Below, in pieces: positions 1 through 4,859 of a stretch of DNA of 5,601 bases. Origin of the DNA: Chloroflexota bacterium (GTDB lineage Bacteria > Chloroflexota > Limnocylindria > QHBO01); NCBI GenBank assembly GCA_013694795.1, contig JACDBS010000162.1, positions 1 through 5,601 of the forward strand, read 5' to 3'. The first letter of the stretch is position 1, and each line of letters opens with the position of its first letter. The notes beneath the pieces are model-generated. The model saw nothing but the letters and a program-made list of their open reading frames with translations, was not told the origin of the DNA and did no database searches. The translations under genes and the position numbers were made by a program.

Positions 1-155
1 CCCAGCTCGAATGGCCTGGCCCCGAGCTCGGTGGCGAAGAGCGGCAGGAGCGGCAGCATGACCGAGATGCCGACCTGGGCGATGAAGCCGATGAAGGCAA
101 GGAGGCCGAGCGCGGGGTCGATGGCGCCTGTGCGAGCGCGGAGGGACGCGAGCAT
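1..155 (-). CDS. MFS transporter, N-terminal fragment (runs off the left edge)
   Basis: On the minus strand an ATG at 153-155 opens a frame that stays open for 51 codons to the window edge, so only the N-terminus is present. After a short basic, cytoplasmic-type start (MLASLRARTGAIDP) it gives one long hydrophobic helix at about residues 16-41, containing GLLAFIGFIAQVGISVMLP, followed by LLPLFATELGARPFELG. A first helix ending in LPLxAxxLGAxPxxxG is typical of the Major Facilitator Superfamily, whose 12-14 helix members move small solutes or drugs across the inner membrane. The substrate cannot be inferred from one helix. The gene is divergent from the aldehyde dehydrogenase, with 66 bp between the two starts. 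Family assignment rests on this one motif region and is fairly likely, not certain. Confidence 0.72.
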   Translation of the reverse strand, partial: MLASLRARTGAIDPALGLLAFIGFIAQVGISVMLPLLPLFATELGARPFEL

Positions 156-208
156 GCCGGGCGCAGTCTGTCACACACCCGCCATCCGGCCCCGGCCGCC
201 TCCGGACG

Positions 209-214
209 TAGAAT
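209..214 (+). promoter_or_regulatory. Candidate -10 box for a leaderless aldehyde dehydrogenase transcript
   Basis: TAGAAT matches five of six positions of the bacterial -10 consensus. It lies 7 bases before the ATG at 222, so transcription would begin on or next to that A. No -35 box is evident about 17 bases upstream. The box overlaps the alternative ATG at 213, which argues for 222 as the true start. Promoter position is inferred from sequence only. Confidence 0.45.
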
Positions 215-221
215 GCGAATC

Positions 222-1670
222 ATGACGACCGAGGTTCGGGCACCGAGCGTCCCGATCTACGTGGCGGGCGAGTTCTTGGAGGCGGGCGCGCCGCTCGAGG
301 TGCGTAACCCCGCCAACGGCGAGCTGGTGGCGACGACCTTCCAGGCCGGTGCCGATGAGCTGGAGCGTGCCACCGTCGCGGCGGTCGAGGCCTTCGGGCA
401 AACGAGACGCCTGGCCAGCTACGAGCGACGCGACGCTCTCGCTCACGTGGCAGCATGCATCGAGCGCGACGCCGGTGAGCTCGCCACGCTGCTCAGCCGC
501 GAGTCGGGCAAGCCCATCAAGGACGCCCGTGGCGAGGTCGCGCGTGGCGCGCTGACCTTCCGCACCGCCGCCGAGGAGTCACTCCGCATCAACGGCGAGT
601 GGCTGCCGCTGGACTGGTCGGCCGCCAACCGAGGCCGGCATGGCATCGTGCGTCGCTATCCCATCGGTCCGATCGCCGCCATCAGCCCCTTCAACTTCCC
701 GCTCAACCTGGCCGCGCACAAGGTCGCGCCGGCGATCGCGGCCGGTTGCAGCATCGTGCTCAAGCCGCCGTCGAAAGACCCGTTGAGCATGCTGCGCATC
801 GCGCGGTACCTGGCGGAGACCGATCTGCCGAAGGGCGCCGTCAGCATCCTGCCCATGGATCGGCCCACCGGCGACCGAATGGTCTCGGATGATCGGTTCA
901 AGCTCCTGAGCTTCACGGGGTCCCCATCGGTCGGCTGGAAGATGAAGGCCGAGGCCGGCAAGAAGAAGGTGGTGCTGGAGCTCGGCGGCAATGCGGGGGC
1001 CATCGTCGACGAGACCGCCGACCTCGACTGGGCGGTGGATCGGCTGGTGTACGGCGCCTTCGCCTATGCCGGCCAGGTCTGCATCAGCGTCCAGCGCATC
1101 TACGTGGTGCGCGAGATCTACGACGAGTTCGAGCGCCGCTTCGTCGAGCGTGTGCGCTCGGTGAAGATGGGGGATCCGCTCGATCCGACCACCGACCTCG
1201 GACCGATGGTCGACGCCAGGGCCGTCCAGCGCACCCATGGATGGGTGACCGATGCGCTTGCCTCCGGCGCGCGGGCCCTCGTCGCGGGCGAGCCGAATGG
1301 GCAGTGGTACTCGCCCACCGTCCTGGTCGACGTGCCGCCCGACGCGATGATCTGCTCGGAGGAGGCCTTCGCCCCCGTCGTCAACCTCTTCCCCGTTGAT
1401 TCATTTGCCGATGCGCTGCGCGCCATCAACGACTCCCGCTTCGGCCTCCAGTGCGGCGTGTTCACCTCGTCCCTGGAGCACACGCTCCTCGCCCACGATG
1501 AGCTGGAGGTCGGCGGCATCATCATCAACGACATCCCGACCTGGCGCACCGACTCCATGCCGTACGGCGGCGTCAAGGACTCCGGCCTGGGGCGCGAAGG
1601 CCTGCGCTGGAGCATCGAGGACATGACCGAGCCGCGCCTCCTCGCATTCGCCCGCGCTCCCACCTCGTGA
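222..1670 (+). CDS. NAD(P)-dependent aldehyde dehydrogenase
   Basis: Soluble aldehyde dehydrogenase superfamily enzyme, which oxidises an aldehyde to the carboxylate with NAD(P)+. At 482 residues it has the normal family length and looks complete. Numbering from the ATG at 222, the oxyanion-hole Asn158 lies in SPFNFP, the cofactor-contacting Lys181 in VLKPP, the FTGS glycine motif of the Rossmann fold at 231-234, the general base Glu253 in LELGGN, the catalytic Cys287 in AGQVCIS and the cofactor-ribose Glu381 in EEAFAPV. The C-terminal stretch INDIPTWRTDSMPYGGVKDS recalls the branch containing y4uC/family-21-like and lactaldehyde or glyceraldehyde-3-phosphate dehydrogenases, but the substrate cannot be assigned. 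An in-frame ATG at 213 would add three residues; 222 is preferred because TAGAAT is ideally spaced for a leaderless message and overlaps the earlier ATG. The neighbours give no pathway. The family call is certain; the substrate is unknown. Confidence 0.96.
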   Translation: MTTEVRAPSVPIYVAGEFLEAGAPLEVRNPANGELVATTFQAGADELERATVAAVEAFGQTRRLASYERRDALAHVAACIERDAGELATLLSRESGKPIKDARGEVARGALTFRTAAEESLRINGEWLPLDWSAANRGRHGIVRRYPIGPIAAISPFNFPLNLAAHKVAPAIAAGCSIVLKPPSKDPLSMLRIARYLAETDLPKGAVSILPMDRPTGDRMVSDDRFKLLSFTGSPSVGWKMKAEAGKKKVVLELGGNAGAIVDETADLDWAVDRLVYGAFAYAGQVCISVQRIYVVREIYDEFERRFVERVRSVKMGDPLDPTTDLGPMVDARAVQRTHGWVTDALASGARALVAGEPNGQWYSPTVLVDVPPDAMICSEEAFAPVVNLFPVDSFADALRAINDSRFGLQCGVFTSSLEHTLLAHDELEVGGIIINDIPTWRTDSMPYGGVKDSGLGREGLRWSIEDMTEPRLLAFARAPTS

Positions 1671-1715
1671 GCGTGCCGGCCGTTGATTCGCAGCGCAATC
1701 CCTGCTCGGGCGCAA

Positions 1716-1777
1716 CCGATACATCGGCGCAATCGAGCCCCACCGCCGATCCAGGTGCGGTTAGACCGATGTATCGG
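1716..1777. repeat. Palindrome module A (two copies, 50-bp period)
   Basis: Two perfect 12-bp palindrome-type copies, CCGATACATCGG at 1716-1727 and CCGATGTATCGG at 1766-1777, are separated by 38 bases. The two 12-mers are reverse complements of each other: both have CCGAT/ATCGG arms around a two-base centre. The spacer begins CGCAATCGAGCCC. The arms can form a short hairpin or present a symmetric dimer-binding site; which of these applies is not shown by the sequence. Confidence 0.85.
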
Positions 1778-1829
1778 CGTGCGCCACGCCTGAGCGCCGC
1801 CCCGAGGCGCGGTCCATGCGAGATACGGA

Positions 1830-1891
1830 CCGATGTATCGGCGCAATCGACCCCGGCGGCCCGTTCAGGCTCATCTGGACCGATGTATCGG
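1830..1891. repeat. Palindrome module B, second version of module A
   Basis: CCGATGTATCGG occurs at 1830-1841 and 1880-1891, again with a 38-base spacer beginning CGCAATCGACCCC and ending with GGA before the second copy. Aligned with module A without gaps, the palindromes, the CGCAATCGA block and a CAGG in mid-spacer coincide, and the rest has diverged. Modules A and B are offset by 114 bp, a multiple of three. This looks like an old duplication, or insertion of the same composite element twice. The last copy ends 29 bp before the Rieske start, a plausible position for an operator, but no regulator is known. Confidence 0.85.
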
Positions 1892-1907
1892 TTCGGCGAT
1901 GGGATTC

Positions 1908-1911
1908 GAGG
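1908..1911 (+). promoter_or_regulatory. Weak Shine-Dalgarno site deciding the Rieske start
   Basis: GAGG lies 9 bases before the ATG at 1921 and supports starting there. The longer in-frame alternative from ATG 1816 would translate two of the palindromes into an N-terminal extension (RDTDRCIGAID...WTDVSV) with no Rieske-family counterpart. Confidence 0.45.
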
Positions 1912-1920
1912 CCGTGCCGG

Positions 1921-2301
1921 ATGACGGAAATTCCTCAGAACATTGCCCTCGCCCTGACCCGCTACGCCCGCGTGCTGCGCGCCGATGAGCTGCGCGACGG
2001 TGAGCTCATCCCGGTCGAGATCGACGGCACGCCCGTCGTCCTGGTCAGGCATGCCGGTGAGTTCTTCGCGGTGCAGAACAACTGCACCCACCGCGACTTC
2101 CCGCTGAGCGAGGCCGGCTTCGACCCGCGCGACGGGGTCCTGGTGTGTGCCTGGCACGGCGGCTGTTTCGACGTTCGCACGGGCGCCGCCGTGCTGCCCC
2201 CCGCAGCCGATCCCGTGGAAACATTCCCAGTAAGAGTCACCGATGGGTGGGTGGAGATCGGCCTGACCGGCAGCCTGACTCGCGAGCGCGGGGCCGCGTA
2301 G
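1921..2301 (+). CDS. Rieske [2Fe-2S] ferredoxin-like protein
   Basis: Small soluble Rieske protein of 126 residues, the usual size of single-domain Rieske ferredoxins and NirD-like subunits. The cluster-binding motifs are intact: C55-T-H57 in NNCTHRDFPLSEA and C76-A-W-H79 in VCAWHGGCFDVRTG, giving the two-Cys, two-His ligation of a Rieske cluster. PPAADPVETFPV matches the usual strand after the second loop. There is no signal peptide or membrane helix, so it should act in the cytoplasm as a one-electron carrier. It could serve an oxygenase or a reductase; no partner oxygenase is in the window. Its stop is 7 bp before the membrane-protein ATG, so the two are probably co-transcribed and may work together. 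The start at 1921 is chosen for the GAGG site and because the 1816 alternative reads through repeats. The fold is very secure; the partner is unknown. Confidence 0.93.
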   Translation: MTEIPQNIALALTRYARVLRADELRDGELIPVEIDGTPVVLVRHAGEFFAVQNNCTHRDFPLSEAGFDPRDGVLVCAWHGGCFDVRTGAAVLPPAADPVETFPVRVTDGWVEIGLTGSLTRERGAA

Positions 2302-2308
2302 CAGCCCC

Positions 2309-3088
2309 ATGGCCATCGAGGCACTCCCCTTCGTCAACTGGATCTTCTGGGCGGCGCTCTCGGCCGGCACCCTGCTGGTGGTCGGCGTCACCGAGCGGCT
2401 GGGCGGCACCACGCGCGGGTATCGGCTGTTCATGGCCTGGCTGCTTGTCGTCTTCGCCGCCATCCTGGTGGCCAGCGACCTGGCGCTCCCGCTCGGCGTA
2501 GAGGCCTCGACCACGACCGAGCTGCGTCGGCCGCTGACCTTCGCCTTCGCGGCCGGATCCGTGGCCTATCTGGCCGCCTCGCTGGCGAAATGGCCGCGCA
2601 GCGGGCTGGCCATTGGCTCGGGCGTCATCGGCCTCGCGGCATTGGTGGTCCTGGCCGCGGCAGGCGGGACCACCAGCGTGCTCCTCTTCGCCGGCCAACT
2701 GGTCCTGGCCGCGCTGGCGCTGGGGGCCGTCAACGCCGCGATGCTGCTGGGCCACTGGTACCTCGTCACCCCGAAGCTGTCGCCGGCGCCATTGCGCCGG
2801 ATGATGTGGCTGCTGATGGGCAGTCTCGTGCTCCAGGGTGTCGCCTTCGGCATCGCCATCGCTGGCGGCGGGACCGATGCGCTCGCGGGTGGCATGGGCA
2901 TCCTGACCTGGCTGCGCCTGGGGGTCGGGATCCTGCTGCCAATCGTCGTGACCGTCCTGGCCATTCTGGCATCGAGCGCCGCTTCGCTCCAGGCCTCGAC
3001 CGGGCTGCTCTACATCGGCCTGGCGCTCATCATGGCCGGCTCCATTGCCGGTGCCAGCATCACGTACCTGACCGGCGTCCCGGTCTGA
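2309..3088 (+). CDS. Multi-pass membrane protein of unknown function
   Basis: An integral membrane protein of 259 residues with about eight predicted helices: roughly 8-27, 40-62, 75-94, 99-119, 122-148, 165-187, 196-222 and 230-252. I do not recognise it as a named family. Its most distinctive segment is NAAMLLGHWYLVTPKLS (142-158), which contains the only histidine (His149), at the end of helix 5 and followed by a basic loop PAPLRRMM. With a single histidine it lacks the paired axial ligands of a classical b-type cytochrome, so a haem role like that of NrfD/cytochrome b partners is not supported. Lying between a Rieske protein (7-bp gap) and molybdopterin synthase (stop overlaps the next start, TGATG), it may anchor or exchange electrons with a redox partner; that is inference from position only. 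No convincing Shine-Dalgarno precedes it, so translation is probably coupled to the Rieske gene. Confidence 0.85.
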   Translation: MAIEALPFVNWIFWAALSAGTLLVVGVTERLGGTTRGYRLFMAWLLVVFAAILVASDLALPLGVEASTTTELRRPLTFAFAAGSVAYLAASLAKWPRSGLAIGSGVIGLAALVVLAAAGGTTSVLLFAGQLVLAALALGAVNAAMLLGHWYLVTPKLSPAPLRRMMWLLMGSLVLQGVAFGIAIAGGGTDALAGGMGILTWLRLGVGILLPIVVTVLAILASSAASLQASTGLLYIGLALIMAGSIAGASITYLTGVPV

Positions 3089-3741
3089 TGCGGGTCACCG
3101 TTAGCACCTTCGCCTCGCTGCGCGAGCTGTCAGTGGACCGATGCGAGCTTGCGCTCGACGACGGCGCCACGCTCGCCGATGCCTGGACCGAGCTCCAGCG
3201 GCAGTTCGCGGGCATCGAGCCGCATCGCCCGTACGTGCGCGCCGCCCGCAACGGCGTATACGCGGCATGGGACGACCGACTGGCCGATGACGACGTGATC
3301 GCCTTCCTGCCCCCGGTGAGCGGCGGCGCCGGTGGCGGCCTGACCGATGCACCCATCGACGTGGCCGCCCTCGAGGCGGCCGTGGCCGGTCCGGGCCATG
3401 GGGCGGTGGTCACGTTCGTGGGACGCGCGCGTGACGTGGCCGATGACGGCCGGACGGTGACGGAGCTTGAGTACGAGGTCTACCCGGAGATGGCCGCATC
3501 GGTGCTTGACGAGATCGCGGTTGAGGCCGAGACCCGGTTTGGGGTGTCGGTGGTCGTGGTGCATCGGTTCGGGGTGGTGCCCATTGGTGAGGCGGCGGTG
3601 GCCATCGTCAGTGCCGCGCGGCACCGGACGGAGGCGTACGAGTCGAATCGGTTCGTGATCGAGGCGATCAAGGAGCGGCTGCCGATCTGGAAGCGCGAGC
3701 GCTTCGCGGACGGCAGCGAGTGGAAACGGCCCGGCGCCTGA
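3088..3741 (+). CDS. moaX: Fused molybdopterin synthase, MoaD-MoaE (MoaX type)
   Basis: A 217-residue fusion of both molybdopterin synthase subunits, which convert cyclic pyranopterin monophosphate to molybdopterin in molybdenum cofactor synthesis. Residues 1-80 are a ubiquitin-fold MoaD domain ending in FLPPVSGG, the usual MoaD C-terminal tail, with the sulphur-carrying diglycine at Gly79-Gly80. A short AGGGLTDAP linker leads into MoaE (about 88-217). MoaE landmarks are VTFVGRARD near 108-116, LEYEVYPEMA, VVHRFGVVPIGE, ARHR (177-180) and AIKERLPIWKRE, with Lys195 and Lys202 spaced like the two essential lysines of E. coli MoaE. MoaD must expose its terminal glycine to be thiocarboxylated; the M. 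tuberculosis MoaX fusion is cleaved after this motif, and the same is expected here. The ATG shares a base with the upstream stop (TGATG). A frame open from 2590 is only an upstream extension over the membrane-protein gene. No other moa gene is in the window. Confidence 0.95.
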   Translation: MRVTVSTFASLRELSVDRCELALDDGATLADAWTELQRQFAGIEPHRPYVRAARNGVYAAWDDRLADDDVIAFLPPVSGGAGGGLTDAPIDVAALEAAVAGPGHGAVVTFVGRARDVADDGRTVTELEYEVYPEMAASVLDEIAVEAETRFGVSVVVVHRFGVVPIGEAAVAIVSAARHRTEAYESNRFVIEAIKERLPIWKRERFADGSEWKRPGA

Positions 3742-4496
3742 TGCGGGGCCTGCTGCTGGCCGTTGGGTTCATCGTCGGAGCGTTGGTGGCGCTCATCGGT
3801 GTCGAGCTGGTGCTGCTGTCGCGGCGTGAGTACCTGCCGTCGGACCCCGGCTACCTGGTGGAAGCGCGGGTGGAGCCACGCAAGGGTGGCGCGGGCGACC
3901 CGGTGAAGCTGGCGGTGCTGGGCGACTCGACCGTCGCGGGCGTCGGCTCGCCCACCCATGCCGAGTCGTTGCCGGTACTCATTGCGCAGCGCGTGGCGGA
4001 CGCGACTGGCCGCCCAGTGGAAGTGACCGGCTTCGGCGACTCGGGCGCGCGCACGGCGACGCTCACCCTGAGCCAGTTGCCGCGGGTCGGTGACGGGTTC
4101 GACGCGCTGGTGCTGGTGATCGGCTCGAATGACGCCACGCACGCGACGTTCTGGCCCGATCTTCGGCGCCAGACATTGGAGATGCTTGAGCGCGCGACGG
4201 CGCTCGGCGCCCCGGTGGTTCTGGCCGGCACCCCTCGGTTCAGCGGGACCGAGATCATCCCCGAGCCGCTGCGTACCATGGTCGACCGCTATTCGGGCGT
4301 CCTGCGCGGTGAGCAGCGCGCCGCCGCTAACGAGGCTGGCGGCGTGCGTTTCGTCGACCTCGCCGCGGAGGCGAGCCCGCGCTTCGCCGGGGTGCCCGCG
4401 GCGACGAGCGCCGACGGGTTCCATCCGTCACCCATCGGCTATGGCTTCTGGGCCGATGCGATCGCGCCGGATGTGGTGGACGCCCTTTCTGAGTGA
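3741..4496 (+). CDS. Membrane-anchored SGNH/GDSL-type hydrolase
   Basis: A 251-residue esterase/lipase-type hydrolase of the SGNH superfamily. Residues 1-27 (RGLLLAVGFIVGALVALIG region) form a hydrophobic N-terminal helix, a signal anchor or uncleaved signal peptide, so the catalytic domain is probably outside the membrane. The four blocks are present: block I LAVLGDSTVAGVG with nucleophile Ser63, block II FGDSGARTATL with Gly102, block III VIGSND with Asn130, and block V DGFHP with Asp225 and His228. The substrate cannot be told; the family includes esterases, lipases, thioesterases and polysaccharide deacetylases. The ATG at 3741 overlaps the MoaX stop as TGATG and leaves a clean signal anchor; an earlier in-frame ATG at 3720 would add METARRL inside the moaX end and is less likely. 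It is probably the last gene of the Rieske operon. The domain is secure, the substrate open. Confidence 0.92.
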   Translation: MRGLLLAVGFIVGALVALIGVELVLLSRREYLPSDPGYLVEARVEPRKGGAGDPVKLAVLGDSTVAGVGSPTHAESLPVLIAQRVADATGRPVEVTGFGDSGARTATLTLSQLPRVGDGFDALVLVIGSNDATHATFWPDLRRQTLEMLERATALGAPVVLAGTPRFSGTEIIPEPLRTMVDRYSGVLRGEQRAAANEAGGVRFVDLAAEASPRFAGVPAATSADGFHPSPIGYGFWADAIAPDVVDALSE

Positions 4497-4792
4497 ACGG
4501 GGCGCCACCTGCCGATGACGAGCGGCATGGGGTAGTCGAGCCAGACCACGGTATCAACGCGCGACCAGGTGAGATCGCGGACGGGCGAGTAGCCACCATC
4601 GATGACCCACTCATCGGCCGACACGGCGTTGTCGACGCACTCCCGAAAGATCGGCTCCGGAACCGGCGTCCAGTCGGGTCCCCAGAAGAGCGCGTCGAGC
4701 TCGATGTGCTCCAGCTCCAGCCGCGCGGCAATGGCGCGGGCCAGGGTCGTCTTGCCGGAGCAGCTCGTGCCGACGACGTTGATGCGCTTCAT
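4439..4792 (-). CDS. FlaR-like P-loop nucleotide kinase, apparently 3'-truncated
   Basis: The minus-strand ATG at 4790-4792 opens a 117-residue frame. Residues 1-94 closely follow the small kinase-like P-loop proteins often annotated adenylate kinase-like or 'DNA topology modulation protein FlaR': Walker A GTSCSGKTT (Gly8 to Thr16, Lys14), IELDALFWGPDW, EWVIDGGYS and the hydrophobic strand VDTVVWLDYPMPLVI. From memory the family is about 165-190 residues, continuing past the LDYP strand with an arginine-rich helix and lid. Here similarity stops near residue 94 (about position 4511), and the last 23 residues (RWRPVHSERAST...) resemble nothing in the family and run antisense into the SGNH gene. 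The other two minus frames show no continuation. It is therefore probably a degraded or rearranged gene without a complete active site, though a short functional variant is possible. It converges on SGNH with a 58-bp overlap and diverges from the zinc-ribbon gene. Confidence 0.75.
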   Translation of the reverse strand: MKRINVVGTSCSGKTTLARAIAARLELEHIELDALFWGPDWTPVPEPIFRECVDNAVSADEWVIDGGYSPVRDLTWSRVDTVVWLDYPMPLVIGRWRPVHSERASTTSGAIASAQKP

Positions 4793-4801
4793 GGGCGACG
4801 A

Positions 4802-4807
4802 ATCGTA
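4802..4807 (-). promoter_or_regulatory. Candidate -10 box for the FlaR-like kinase
   Basis: Read on the minus strand, TACGAT lies 9 bases before the kinase ATG, with T1, A2, A5 and T6 of the -10 consensus present. There is no Shine-Dalgarno between it and the start, so the message would have almost no leader. TTGCAC lies upstream, but only 14 bases away, which is short for a -35 spacing. Weak evidence. Confidence 0.28.
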
Positions 4808-4844
4808 CGCGACGCCCCGATGTGCAATCGCGCGCCGGGGAAGG

Positions 4845-4850
4845 CACAAT
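4845..4850 (+). promoter_or_regulatory. Candidate -10 box for the zinc-ribbon gene
   Basis: CACAAT lies 9 bases before the ATG at 4860 in a context resembling the aldehyde dehydrogenase start: ACAATGCG..TCATG here against AGAATGCG..TCATG there. No Shine-Dalgarno lies between box and start, so a leaderless or near-leaderless message is suggested. It matches only four of six consensus positions. Confidence 0.3.
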
Positions 4851-4859
4851 GCGCGGGTC

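Larger units (their letters stand above)
1671..1920. other. 250-bp spacer carrying palindromic repeats, no confident gene
   Basis: This stretch between the aldehyde dehydrogenase stop and the Rieske start has less GC-biased third positions than the flanking genes in every forward reading. It holds four copies of CCGATRYATCGG. A GTG-initiated frame (1667-1924) spans it exactly, overlapping the upstream stop as GTGA and the downstream start as ATGA. However, its peptide is largely the repeats translated (TDTSAQS..PMYR, TDVSAQS..PMYR) and it uses codons rare in the neighbours (AGA, AGG, ATA). I therefore do not call it a gene. No GC stem followed by a T run, and so no classical terminator, was seen after the dehydrogenase. 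Confidence 0.6.

Noticed and set aside
579..1238. 219-codon minus-strand frame opposite the aldehyde dehydrogenase
   Set aside because: Antisense shadow of a confidently identified gene; His/Arg/Asp-rich translation with no recognisable domain.
1118..1846. 242-codon minus-strand frame over the dehydrogenase end and the repeats
   Set aside because: Overlaps the catalytic part of the dehydrogenase antisense and shows no domain; its long open length is expected in GC-rich DNA.
1716..1891. Possible CRISPR array (repeats with 38-base spacers)
   Set aside because: The repeats are only 12-14 bp and perfectly palindromic, the gap between the second and third copies is 52 bases, not 38, and the spacers resemble one another. 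No cas genes are present.
1816..1920. N-terminal extension of the Rieske gene from ATG 1816
   Set aside because: The extra 35 residues are translated palindrome repeats with no Rieske counterpart, and a GAGG site precedes ATG 1921.
1573..2514. 313-codon minus-strand frame over the spacer, the Rieske gene and the membrane-protein start
   Set aside because: Antisense to two secure genes and contains no recognisable domain; Ser/Arg/Ala-rich shadow.
2590..3087. Upstream extension of the MoaX frame
   Set aside because: It lies in another frame over the membrane-protein gene and reads as Arg/Gly/His-rich shadow; the MoaD fold begins at ATG 3088.
3480..4424. 314-codon minus-strand frame opposite moaX and the SGNH gene
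   Set aside because: Antisense to two genes with intact catalytic motifs; composition typical of a shadow frame.
4493..4515. Bidirectional terminator at the convergent junction
   Set aside because: No GC-rich stem followed by a T run is visible on either strand.
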